Positions 1 to 9,471 of a stretch of 33,155 nucleotides of DNA are shown piece by piece. Made by a program: the position numbers and the translations under genes. Each line of letters begins with the position of its first letter. The stretch's first letter is position 1. This DNA comes from Planctomycetota bacterium (GTDB taxonomy: Bacteria; Planctomycetota; Phycisphaerae; Sedimentisphaerales; Anaerohalosphaeraceae). Below the pieces are notes generated by a model, which searched no databases, was not told where the DNA came from, and saw nothing but the letters and a program-made list of their open reading frames with translations. The stretch spans positions 1 through 33,155 of the forward strand of contig JAGGWF010000035.1 of assembly GCA_021157685.1 (NCBI GenBank), in the 5' to 3' direction.

Positions 1-1168
1 ACCAATAGGCCGTGGAGCATACATCATCAACCCGTTCAAAGTTCCCACTCTTATGGTCTTTTTTGTAATATCCTTTTTTGATCAATTCGCTTAAAGGCCC
101 GTCAGGATCAGAAGGTTCAATTTTTCCATCATTGCCAATTTGTTGTATTGTAACCTTGATGTCTCTGTTGAAATATATAGGGTCGCGTACATGAAAACGG
201 TAGTAAGAAACATACTGATCCTTAATCAGCGGCGCCCCCATCTCCTGCGCGTGAAATTGTCCCAACCCCCAGCCAGATCCGATATAGTCTTCGCTGCCTG
301 TACCGCATATCGTAGGATAGTCTTCGTCTCCATCGATGTACATTTTGACCTCTCCTTCGCCCCACCATACACCTTTTCCGGCGAATCTATCGACAAGGCC
401 GATATTGGCACCAAGGTATCGTCCCTTGCCCTTGACTCCGTCCAGAATGACATAATCTTCATACAGGGTTGTATTGAGATCCCGGCGGAACTGGGCATGG
501 AAATAGGGGCACTCTTCGTCAACTTCGTCACCCAGGGTATAGTCAACCTGGTAGAAAAACATCCCCTGGTCTTCTCCGGTTTCGTTGGTCACCGTCAATT
601 TCGCCTGTTTGGCAAAGGGCATGGGAAAATAACAGTTAAATCCCTTTCCTTCCGGCATGGTAATGTAAGCCGACTCATAGGCGACCGTACAACCATGGCT
701 GACACCAAAGAAATCTGATAAAGGAGCCTCTACAGACGGTGCTTGCTGGCCGTCCCAGTAAAATCTTAAAATCAGGTTTCGCATCTTAAGCGAACCGGTG
801 TTTTGAACGGTAATCCATATATGCCGGATCATCCCCGGGCCTTCGATGTCCGCGAAAGTATAGACCTGGTCCTTTTTGAGATTCCATAAACAAGGTAACC
901 CTTTTCGGCCATTGAGTTCTTTTCCTCCCTGACCTTTGGCGCCGGTTTTGTTTTCTGCGGTAACAGCCCGGCTGTGCAAGGTTGAACTGCATAAAGGGGT
1001 GCCTGACAATAAAATCTGATTTTGCATTTTAATGCCTCTCGTATTGTTATTGTTCTCAAATGAGTTTGAACAGCCGATATTGATCACCAAAACAGGTAAG
1101 ACCGCCAAAACAAAGCCGACAACATTGTAATGTACAGAATCAGCCCATCTTGTCTTTTTTTGCCTCAT
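1..1168 (-). CDS. DUF2961 / GH172-like protein, 3' end truncated by the window edge
   Basis: Open minus-strand frame from ATG at 1168 to the window edge; absent from the ORF track because no stop lies in the window. Encodes ...GEGEVKMYIDGDEDYPTICGTGSEDYIGSGWGLGQFHAQEMGAPL..., typical of DUF2961. The N-terminus has a lipobox-like LVINIGC. An alternative start is the internal Met at 1027 (MQNQILLSG...). Confidence 0.85.
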   Translation of the reverse strand, partial: MRQKKTRWADSVHYNVVGFVLAVLPVLVINIGCSNSFENNNNTRGIKMQNQILLSGTPLCSSTLHSRAVTAENKTGAKGQGGKELNGRKGLPCLWNLKKDQVYTFADIEGPGMIRHIWITVQNTGSLKMRNLILRFYWDGQQAPSVEAPLSDFFGVSHGCTVAYESAYITMPEGKGFNCYFPMPFAKQAKLTVTNETGEDQGMFFYQVDYTLGDEVDEECPYFHAQFRRDLNTTLYEDYVILDGVKGKGRYLGANIGLVDRFAGKGVWWGEGEVKMYIDGDEDYPTICGTGSEDYIGSGWGLGQFHAQEMGAPLIKDQYVSYYRFHVRDPIYFNRDIKVTIQQIGNDGKIEPSDPDGPLSELIKKGYYKKDHKSGNFERVDDVCSTAYW

Positions 1169-1291
1169 CCTAAAATTCTCCACTAAAAGTAATCGTCAAC
1201 GGATCTTTGCGATGTCTCGGACAACACACCCAAGATTGAAAACCTATCTTTAAATTTCCAATTCACTTATACAATAAATTCAAGGTTGTCA

Positions 1292-2239
1292 TTAATAACA
1301 CGGTATCATTTCGACATCAATGTCTTTTTGAATATCAAGCCAAGGTTTGATCCCGACCCATCCCCATGCTTTTGCGGTTGCCACTTTTACGCCCACCATA
1401 AGTTTTTGACCGATATCCGCAGGATGCGAAACGGACATATATCCGGCCAGCAGGTGATCTCCGCAACCCACCGTATGCACGACACAATGATGACTTTTAA
1501 TTCTGCAATAAAAGGCCTCCGTCTTTGTTACAGCCACGGCCCCCTGCCGTCCTAAACTGACAATGACAACTTTGACTCGATCACACAGTGTTTTGGCCGC
1601 GGCGATCACCTCATCGATGTCCTCGCCGATAGATTGATCTAAAAGCTCTGAAAGCTCTTGGAGATTAGGCTTTATGACGCCAATATTGCCACCGTTAATA
1701 ATTTTTCGAAGGGCACCGCCGGAGGTATCCACGATCAGGCTGGCACATTGACCACCTGCCTTTTTGATAAGGAAAAGGCATTCATCCTGAAGCACGCCTT
1801 CCGGCATGGAGCCAGCGAAAATAACGGCCGCCTGCGGATCCAGCCGGCCCTGAAGGTCTTGGCCCAATCGTGTTAAAGCCTCCTGCGTAACCAGCGTCTT
1901 TGGGGACCGCAGATGCAGTTCCCGGTTTCGGCGCGTATCGACAACTGTCACATTTTCCCGAGTTCGGCCCTTGACCACGGTAAAAGCAAGCTGAATAGAA
2001 TCCTGAAATCCAGACAATGCTTCGGTCATGTCCGAGTAATCTGCCGCCCCCCATAAACCGGCGGCCGTTGAGGGGACCGACAGCCACGCCAATGCCTTGC
2101 TAATGTTCAGCGCCTTGCCCGCAGGCACCCGTGTTTCAGATGCCATAACCGTATGGTCACCCCACTCGACCCCGTCGACATAACAAGTCCTATCCCATAC
2201 AGAATTGAAGCTTATGGTTACAATCTTCTTGGTATTCAT
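1292..2239 (-). CDS. PfkB-family hexose/phosphosugar kinase, 1-phosphofructokinase-like
   Basis: 315 aa; N-terminal VTISFNSVWDRT..., GSMPEGV, C-terminal VGCGDHLLAGY (PfkB signature region with catalytic Asp). Confidence 0.8.
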   Translation of the reverse strand: MNTKKIVTISFNSVWDRTCYVDGVEWGDHTVMASETRVPAGKALNISKALAWLSVPSTAAGLWGAADYSDMTEALSGFQDSIQLAFTVVKGRTRENVTVVDTRRNRELHLRSPKTLVTQEALTRLGQDLQGRLDPQAAVIFAGSMPEGVLQDECLFLIKKAGGQCASLIVDTSGGALRKIINGGNIGVIKPNLQELSELLDQSIGEDIDEVIAAAKTLCDRVKVVIVSLGRQGAVAVTKTEAFYCRIKSHHCVVHTVGCGDHLLAGYMSVSHPADIGQKLMVGVKVATAKAWGWVGIKPWLDIQKDIDVEMIPCY

Positions 2240-2261
2240 TCTTAAAACAGTTACCCTTTAA

Positions 2262-3323
2262 TTATTCTTCAAGTTCAGACATGATCTCTCGGATCAGGGC
2301 GAGATCTGAGGAAATCTGGATTTCCAAATGGTAATCTCTCGTTTCCCCCGGTTCAAGCATAATCAATGTGTTTTGCTGCCGGGCCTTGTTTTGACCGATC
2401 GGGGGATTGGTTCCAGGTTCCAGAGCACAGACATATTCCCCCTGTCCCCAGTGCTGCCAATTGGTTAAATGGGGAAGCTGGTTTTTCGGATATCTCATCA
2501 CCAGAGCCAGCGGCAATTTTCGATTGACCAAACCAACCTGACACATACCATCAGTATCCGGTTTCACATCAATAAATCCGCAGGACTCTCCACCGCCTTG
2601 ATGGCTCTTAAGCGGTTTTTGGCATTTTTTATAATCATGGTCGTTGTTAAACAGTTCATTGTCAAAATCCATCCCCCGGGATCGGCAGGTTCCCGTGTAA
2701 ACAATCTCCGTTCCCTCATCTACCAGCGGCCAGCCGAAATTACAGTGATACAGTATCATGTGAGGACAGGGGGTATTGCCCCGGTTGATAACTTCATCTG
2801 AGATTTTCATAGAAGACTTGCCCAGCGTACTTGTAATGGTTCTTCTTAGCTCCAGATGAGGGCCAAAAACTCTGGATTCCTTTATGATGGCAGTAATCGA
2901 CATATCCATTTGGCCGGATGATGGATCCGGCTGGATAACAGATTCCACTGCTGCGGGGATATTGCTGATTCTGCCATGTATCCCCCTCTCCTCAAGCTCA
3001 TCTTTTTCCGGACCACCAACATGCGAAAGCCCACAAGTAGTGACCAACCCTCCGGCAAAAGAATACAGCCACTCCAACCCTCTGTTAGCGTCCGGATGCG
3101 GGAATGTCTGACCCCCGTGGCTTAGCCAGGCCAGGTTATACTGATTGCAGGAGGCCTCGGTAATATCAAGACATCGATCGATCACCACCTTATAACGAAG
3201 CCCACTGCCGGTATTGACCCAAGCGATCCGCGAACCTCTGGCCGGTCCATTATCCAACACCGAAGTTTCAATGCCTCCGATCTGCTGAATATTGCCAATC
3301 TTGTCCTTCCAAAGTTCTGCCAT
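2262..3323 (-). CDS. DUF4432 family protein (aldose-epimerase/galactose-mutarotase-like fold)
   Basis: The ORF track gives 2262..3380, but the internal Met (MAELWKDKIGNIQQIGG) is preceded by AGGAG and avoids a long overlap with the upstream gene. Contains DRCLDI, MILYHCNFGWPL and ALEPGTNP motifs. Confidence 0.75.
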   Translation of the reverse strand: MAELWKDKIGNIQQIGGIETSVLDNGPARGSRIAWVNTGSGLRYKVVIDRCLDITEASCNQYNLAWLSHGGQTFPHPDANRGLEWLYSFAGGLVTTCGLSHVGGPEKDELEERGIHGRISNIPAAVESVIQPDPSSGQMDMSITAIIKESRVFGPHLELRRTITSTLGKSSMKISDEVINRGNTPCPHMILYHCNFGWPLVDEGTEIVYTGTCRSRGMDFDNELFNNDHDYKKCQKPLKSHQGGGESCGFIDVKPDTDGMCQVGLVNRKLPLALVMRYPKNQLPHLTNWQHWGQGEYVCALEPGTNPPIGQNKARQQNTLIMLEPGETRDYHLEIQISSDLALIREIMSELEE

Positions 3324-3334
3324 AGTATCAACTC

Positions 3335-4627
3335 CTATAAATGCTGGTTCAAAAAATCTATTTCTTTTTTCTTGTCCCAATAACCCACCCTCTGAAGCGG
3401 GGTTTGTTTGATATGCGGATATAAAATCGCCTTGCCGTCAATCTTTGTTTCCTTGATCATTTTTAACACATCAATCGCATTATCCAGTGAACCAACCGCG
3501 GCCACATAATTGCCGGGGTCGATATCATTGTTATGGATCGCTTTTAATGTTGCGGTCATATCAGAGGGCTCTCCCCCGCTGGAACCGACCAACTTGATCT
3601 CCTGATAATGGACCTTCAGAGCATCCAACTGTAAGATGTGCTTGCCCTTGGGGAGGCCCCCGAAGAGATTGGCCACGCCACCGGCAGCCAATAATTCCAT
3701 CGCATGCTGCTGAACGGGATTAACACCCACGGCAAGGATCATATCATCGGCACCTCTGCCATCGGATTCCGACTTGACTATTGCATCCAGTTTATCCGGC
3801 AGGACACAGATCAGCTTAGTTCCCTTGTCTTTCGCTTTTGGGCCAATGCTTTTAACAACTTCATCAAGCCTTTCCTGCTGGAGATCAGATACGATCAAAA
3901 CGGCCGGGTTGTACCTCAGTGCCAGTTCTGCGTGTATCCTTCCCATGGCACCGGCGCCGATAACAACGGAAACACCCTCTTGCAGCAAACCAAGCTTGGG
4001 AACTCTGGAGGCGTGCGGACCGTCCTTTTGGATATGATAATTCCTGTCCTGAGCGGAAACGATACAACTGATCGGTTCTGCCATCGAGGCGGCAAAATAC
4101 GCCATATCATCATCAGGCAACGGCAGCATACAATCCGCTTTTAAGACCTCTTCCTGCACGACAATATATTGTGCCAAGTGCCCGCCAAGGGTGTAACCCA
4201 CCGCACATTTGTGCATATTTTCAACATCGGTGTACCTTTCCCTGTGGTTGATCGGATCAGCATCGACAGCCGGCTGAATGGCGAACCGCTGACCGACGCT
4301 GTATTTGTCTTTTAAATTACCACCAACCTTAACCAGTGTAATCGCACCTTCATCACCGAGAATAACCGGGTATTTAGCCATATCCCAGCCGCGAATGAAG
4401 GTGTGATCCAGTCCCTGGTCAACCAGCTTTAAAATGCTGGTGCAGACACCCGCCGCATCAACACGAGCCAGTATCTGGTCGGGGTTAATTTCCGGCACCG
4501 GAACCTGAGCTACTTTTAAGTTTTCAAATCCCCTGCCGCAAGCGATCACCGCCTGCATCACAGAGGGAACTTCATATTCTTTGACTTTTGAGAAATTGCT
4601 GTAAGAGTCCAATTTTTTCCCTTTCAT
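3335..4627 (-). CDS. MDR-superfamily (zinc-type) alcohol/polyol dehydrogenase
   Basis: 430 aa; GVCTS, VILGDEGA, MAEPISC, Rossmann motif VIGAGAMGRIHAELAL. 4-bp ATGA overlap with the upstream kinase gene. Confidence 0.8.
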   Translation of the reverse strand: MKGKKLDSYSNFSKVKEYEVPSVMQAVIACGRGFENLKVAQVPVPEINPDQILARVDAAGVCTSILKLVDQGLDHTFIRGWDMAKYPVILGDEGAITLVKVGGNLKDKYSVGQRFAIQPAVDADPINHRERYTDVENMHKCAVGYTLGGHLAQYIVVQEEVLKADCMLPLPDDDMAYFAASMAEPISCIVSAQDRNYHIQKDGPHASRVPKLGLLQEGVSVVIGAGAMGRIHAELALRYNPAVLIVSDLQQERLDEVVKSIGPKAKDKGTKLICVLPDKLDAIVKSESDGRGADDMILAVGVNPVQQHAMELLAAGGVANLFGGLPKGKHILQLDALKVHYQEIKLVGSSGGEPSDMTATLKAIHNNDIDPGNYVAAVGSLDNAIDVLKMIKETKIDGKAILYPHIKQTPLQRVGYWDKKKEIDFLNQHL

Positions 4628-5826
4628 TTGTTATGTTTATCATAAGGTCCGTAATAAACCAATTTGTCAGCACAATACTGCCAACCCATATCATTAACCG
4701 TCAACGAATTACGCGACATACAATCGTCATTGATCATCTCTAACGTTTTGGGCCAGTCTTCAATGCCGCTAAGCGTATCAACCTGGCGAACATTCTGCCA
4801 GCCCAGCACATTGGCCGCCTTGACACATTGAATCGGGCCAAGCCCTCTCAGAAAAGCTGTCAGGAACCCTGCGATCGTCGCATCGCCTGCGCCGTTAGCA
4901 GAACCAAACTCATCCGCCCTGTAGGAACCAGCCCATAGTTCTCTATCCGCCCAGCCATTAACTCCGCCAACTGAGGCGGTTAGAGTCCCTAAGGCAACCT
5001 TGCCTGCCGTTCGCAGATAATAACCATTGATGCCAAGCTTAATCGAAACAATCTTAACGCCTAAATCCAGCAGCACACCGGAAAGCATCGAGCAGTCATG
5101 CCCAGTGTAGCTAAGTACCGGATCCCGACCATTAGTCTGAGCTTTTCGCTTTTCAAATAAATCCCTGTCAAGCATATAAGCTAATTCTTCAACGCTTGGC
5201 AGAAAAATATCCACGAATGGCAAGACCCGCTTGAGAATCTTTTGCCAGTTTGCTTGCCCCGAATCACTATTCGGGTCCGGCAGAGTCATATCAAGACTTG
5301 TCACAACACCAAGTTCTTTAGCCTTTTTGAAAACCCTGAAAAGTTCATGACCCTCATTTTCATACATTTTCCGCATCAGAGTTGGATAGCCAAAGTGCAG
5401 CAAAGAACACCCCGACAAAGCATGATAGTCAATATCATCCGCTACAAAAGTGTCATTGGTTCCCGGGTGATGCAGAAATACCCTGTCAACACCGGGCAAA
5501 GCCAAAACAATACTGTAGGAGCTGCTTTGGCCAGACACCATCCTGAAAGCAACCGATCGGTCAAGCCCGATCCTGTTTCTGATGATCCTTCCAAACACAT
5601 CATCCCCCACTTTGCCATTGAGACAGACATCCATACCCAACCTGGCCATCGCAAGACCGGTATTGGAGACAGTCCCACCGGCGCCTATCACCGCTTCTTC
5701 GACATTAATCAGTTTGCCCGGAGTAAATATCCGGTCAAAACCACCGGCAAGCAACGGGTTAAAACCCGGTGTAATGTCAAGGCAAATATGTCCGGCAACC
5801 ATGGCCCTGATTGTTTTGTTTTCCAT
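4624..5826 (-). CDS. PfkB-family carbohydrate kinase
   Basis: 400 aa; GGTVSNTGLAMARLGMDV, NGAGDATIAGFLTAFLRG. Paralog of 16054..17259. Confidence 0.85.
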   Translation of the reverse strand: MENKTIRAMVAGHICLDITPGFNPLLAGGFDRIFTPGKLINVEEAVIGAGGTVSNTGLAMARLGMDVCLNGKVGDDVFGRIIRNRIGLDRSVAFRMVSGQSSSYSIVLALPGVDRVFLHHPGTNDTFVADDIDYHALSGCSLLHFGYPTLMRKMYENEGHELFRVFKKAKELGVVTSLDMTLPDPNSDSGQANWQKILKRVLPFVDIFLPSVEELAYMLDRDLFEKRKAQTNGRDPVLSYTGHDCSMLSGVLLDLGVKIVSIKLGINGYYLRTAGKVALGTLTASVGGVNGWADRELWAGSYRADEFGSANGAGDATIAGFLTAFLRGLGPIQCVKAANVLGWQNVRQVDTLSGIEDWPKTLEMINDDCMSRNSLTVNDMGWQYCADKLVYYGPYDKHNK

Positions 5827-5827
5827 A

Positions 5828-6778
5828 CTAACCTTTGAAAAGTCCAGCTAACAATGGCATTCTCATAATCTCCTGGCCACGATAGAACCAATCGGTTGTC
5901 ATATCAGCGCTGCCCTTTGGAGGAACAAGACCTTTAGCGTATTTTGAGTTCACCGGGGGTTTGGCAATCACCAAGTCTAAGGGAACCGCTGAATTTTCAT
6001 TGACCACCGCCAATTGATTATTATCCGGATGGATATTGGTCCAACCGTGTGCACACGGACCAAAATCCGTTGTCGCCACATATAATTTTTCATTCTGATG
6101 AAGAACCACCGGCACCAGACCCTCGAATTCATCTTGGATCGCCTCTGGAATCTTAAACTCACCAGCCATTTCCTGGCCTCTATCGCAGGCAGCGTCAAGA
6201 TAAGGCCTGCTTTTGTTTACGGGATGGGCAAATGCCTTTGTTGAAATAAATATACAAAGCTTGCTCGCGTTGTGGTCGCTCATCATTGTAAAATCTTCAA
6301 ACTTTGCGGGAATCATATCAATATACCCCTTTTCCTGCCAAAGACTCTCGAAGCTTCGAGCGGGGTCTTTGATCATCACATAAGTCCAGTCGGGGACCCA
6401 AGTATCATTTGGGGCCTCGAAGCCGGACAAAATTGACCTTGCATCAGCCGTTCCAGACGGCACATCGTCGCCCCCGGAATAGACCTGGTTGTCAAACACA
6501 AACACATTATTGTGCCCGTGCTGAGGCAGCAACTCCGTCACCAACCCCTTGTTACAAACCGCATCGTTGATGCCGACATATATCGCAAGGGCTGTTTCGG
6601 GTACTTCAGGGATTAAATGAGCTAACTCAAGGCAGTTGATGTCCTCATCAGGAGTGAAATAGTGACAACAATCGGCCATTAAGTTATATGACTGCTTCAG
6701 AAAATCGGAGTACTGAGCTTCTGTACAAGGTGATCGATCAGGTATATCAAAAGCCCTTTTAATGTTCAGCTCATCCAT
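5828..6778 (-). CDS. Hypothetical protein of unknown family, first gene of a kinase/dehydrogenase operon
   Basis: 316 aa uninterrupted ORF, 1 bp from the downstream kinase gene; no family recognised by eye. Confidence 0.75.
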   Translation of the reverse strand: MDELNIKRAFDIPDRSPCTEAQYSDFLKQSYNLMADCCHYFTPDEDINCLELAHLIPEVPETALAIYVGINDAVCNKGLVTELLPQHGHNNVFVFDNQVYSGGDDVPSGTADARSILSGFEAPNDTWVPDWTYVMIKDPARSFESLWQEKGYIDMIPAKFEDFTMMSDHNASKLCIFISTKAFAHPVNKSRPYLDAACDRGQEMAGEFKIPEAIQDEFEGLVPVVLHQNEKLYVATTDFGPCAHGWTNIHPDNNQLAVVNENSAVPLDLVIAKPPVNSKYAKGLVPPKGSADMTTDWFYRGQEIMRMPLLAGLFKG

Positions 6779-6881
6779 CTGTGCTTTTCCTTAATATTAG
6801 TTTACCATTGTAGCCTGCTCATATTTTATACTATTAAGAGGCAAAGTAAAAGTTTCAATTTATATTTCTACTACTTGATTC

Positions 6882-6929
6882 AATGCCGGCACTGCTGTAT
6901 CAGCTTTGGGTCGAGGTTTTCCGGTCCAA
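6882..6929 (-). pseudogene. Decayed fragment of a PfkB-family kinase gene
   Basis: 48 bp matching 16833..16880 with about 4 mismatches; encodes GPENLDPKLIQQCRH versus GPENLNPKLIQQCRH in the intact kinase. Confidence 0.75.
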
Positions 6930-7007
6930 GACTTCATCGAGTCAATTCATAAAAACACCCTTTTCTTTCATCGTAATATTTGTTTGAAATACAAAACTTG
7001 ATAGTGG

Positions 7008-9455
7008 TTATTTTTGCTTTCTTATAACATTTTGAAGATATTTAAAATTATACTTACAGGCACGCAACTCGCCTTTCAAATTAGTTGGATTGCCGGCTGG
7101 CAGTTGCTCATTTTTTGCTGTTTTACTACCAAGTGCAATCGTTGCTTTATTAAATAAAGAATCAGTTTCAGTAAGCAATCTCTCTATATTCTCATCACAG
7201 ACAAATTGAGCGCTTTTAGTTTCAATTATTCTTTTGATCTTCAATATATTTTCTTTGATTTTCGTAAGCGATTCAATCGCTTCTGGATTATCTGTACCTG
7301 CCCACCAGTTATTGGGGTAATCTCTTTTGAGAAGAATGTTGTCAATTCTGAAAATCACGGAAGAAGCTATTTTCTGAGGAAGTATTGGCAGATATTTTTC
7401 CATAGATGCTTTGTCGAAATAGTCCGGGTTATAGAATGGCGGGACATCACTCATTTCAACAACAACCTTGCCATTCTTTTTGTAATAAACGGGGAATTCA
7501 CTAACCGAAATAATCTGCTTAGGAGCATCAGCCATACCAAGAGCCTTGCACCATCTCCCAAAGAAGTTATGGTTTTCAATAGTGACTTCCCACCAATAGC
7601 CCATATAGCCGGTATCTGTCCATCGCTTTTGGTGAGTTAGGTATGTAATCAGTTTCTGAATATCTTTAGCATCTTCTGACATGCCTCTTTGCCCCAAAGC
7701 ACCCATCACATCTCCATAGCTGTAAAAATTTCTTGGCTGAATCCACTTGCCATTAATATAAAGCCCATCCTTTTCAGATATCTTGAATGCCGACCTTCCT
7801 TTTTCAAAGGATTGTTTATATCTGGAATCCCGGGTTAATTCATAAGCTCTCCATAAAGCCATCATATCTCTTGCACCAAGACGACCCTCCTTCACAAGTT
7901 TACCTGCCCAGGTTTTCATCCATTTTTTATAATAATCGCTTTTCTCAGGATTGTTAAATCTGCCAGGCATGTTATAAATCATAGACAGATAGCAAGCACC
8001 ACTTGCATACTCATGATAGTTGCTGCTCTTTCGGCCTCTTTTCCACATCGCAATGCGATCATCAACCAGTTTTGTGGCAATATTTACAGCGTCCTGGCTG
8101 AAATCACCTCCAAATTCATCCTCTTGCTCATCAAACATGGTAAGAACATATGCGGCAGCAGGAAACGCGCAAACAGGTTCCTCAAGCCAGGCACTTTCTG
8201 TACAGAGACGGCCGGACATGCCAACTTGGCCGGTCGAGCAAATATTACGAGCAATATGATGTAAATGGCTCAAACTCAAGGACGGGTCAACACCTTGAAA
8301 CCGTTCCATCCAAACAGTTTTCTGAATATCTGTTTTATCGTCATATTCAAAATCAACACGATAATATCCGCCAGAGTAGACATCAGCCATAACATCTGTT
8401 TTGCCCTCTGTGCCAGGATAAGCCTGCTGGAAAGACGATTCTGAATCATCACTCCAATGTACCATAATCTTTGAAGGCGTCTCTCTCCATCCAAACATCA
8501 TAGCATTTTGATATTCAAACCCACTCCTATCAGCATCTTTAGTGTAAATTATTATGTAGCTGTAGTCAGGATTTTCGACAGACCAAGGCTTTGATGATAT
8601 TTCGCTGCCATCGGGCAGTTGTATTGTTTCCGGGATTTCTGTGGGGTAAGGCGCCGAAAACCCCATTCCTTTGTCTGTTAAATTTGAGAACACAAGTTGA
8701 GCTTTTTGGCGATTCGCATCAGCAGGCATACTCAAAGTCAACTCAAGCACCTTATCTTGAAGTCCTTCCCAGCCAACGCCCTTTATTTTTATAGACGCTG
8801 TTTCTGGACAAGCATAAAGACGCTCTGTTGTAAAGGACTGCCCATTCTCATCAGCAAGATTACACTTCAAATCCTTAAATTTCATATCAGAGTCATCATG
8901 CCATTCCCCGTTAACCTGAACACGAGGCCAGACTAATGCCAGTTTCTCTGGTGCAGTATCAGGTAAATTGCGAGCTATGAGTTTACTTGCGGAATATCCA
9001 GAAGCAGGACTGAAATTAGGGCCTGACTTATGAGTTGGACTTACAAATGACACTTGCCTTTCAGTTCCTGAATAAACCAACCATAAGGCATCAGCATTTT
9101 GGTAATGCGAATCATACATCGCTTTATAAATCTTTTTGATCAGTTCAATCCTGACAACAGGAGTATAAATTGCCTCTTCACAAAAGGATAATAAATCAAG
9201 CCCGGTATTACCGAAATAATACAAGTCAGGAAAACGCTCTGTTGAAATCTTGCCTCTACCTATAAAATTTTCACTTAGTGCCGGAAGATTCGATGAATCA
9301 TAAAATAGTGCCTGCATGTAATTTCCAACACGCCAATTGGCCTCTTCATAGCTATAAGGTGCTTCATCCTGAGTCATAAGCTCCCATGCAAAAATGCAGG
9401 ATTGAATACTCAATAATACTCCAAAAACGAATGTGATTATTTTTTTACTATTCAC
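7008..9455 (-). CDS. Large secreted protein of unknown family, putative alpha-helical glycan-active enzyme
   Basis: 815 aa with an N-terminal hydrophobic signal (KKIITFVFGVLLSIQSCIFAW). Shares block patterns with the neighbouring 9472..12363 gene. Confidence 0.75.
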   Translation of the reverse strand: MNSKKIITFVFGVLLSIQSCIFAWELMTQDEAPYSYEEANWRVGNYMQALFYDSSNLPALSENFIGRGKISTERFPDLYYFGNTGLDLLSFCEEAIYTPVVRIELIKKIYKAMYDSHYQNADALWLVYSGTERQVSFVSPTHKSGPNFSPASGYSASKLIARNLPDTAPEKLALVWPRVQVNGEWHDDSDMKFKDLKCNLADENGQSFTTERLYACPETASIKIKGVGWEGLQDKVLELTLSMPADANRQKAQLVFSNLTDKGMGFSAPYPTEIPETIQLPDGSEISSKPWSVENPDYSYIIIYTKDADRSGFEYQNAMMFGWRETPSKIMVHWSDDSESSFQQAYPGTEGKTDVMADVYSGGYYRVDFEYDDKTDIQKTVWMERFQGVDPSLSLSHLHHIARNICSTGQVGMSGRLCTESAWLEEPVCAFPAAAYVLTMFDEQEDEFGGDFSQDAVNIATKLVDDRIAMWKRGRKSSNYHEYASGACYLSMIYNMPGRFNNPEKSDYYKKWMKTWAGKLVKEGRLGARDMMALWRAYELTRDSRYKQSFEKGRSAFKISEKDGLYINGKWIQPRNFYSYGDVMGALGQRGMSEDAKDIQKLITYLTHQKRWTDTGYMGYWWEVTIENHNFFGRWCKALGMADAPKQIISVSEFPVYYKKNGKVVVEMSDVPPFYNPDYFDKASMEKYLPILPQKIASSVIFRIDNILLKRDYPNNWWAGTDNPEAIESLTKIKENILKIKRIIETKSAQFVCDENIERLLTETDSLFNKATIALGSKTAKNEQLPAGNPTNLKGELRACKYNFKYLQNVIRKQK

Positions 9456-9471
9456 TAAAAAACTCCTTTTC

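Noticed and set aside
140-718. 192-aa plus-strand ORF
   Set aside because: Antisense to the in-frame DUF2961 coding sequence on the minus strand, which has clear family motifs; no recognisable protein features.
5242-5838. 198-aa plus-strand ORF
   Set aside because: Antisense to the PfkB kinase at 4624-5826; low-complexity shadow ORF.
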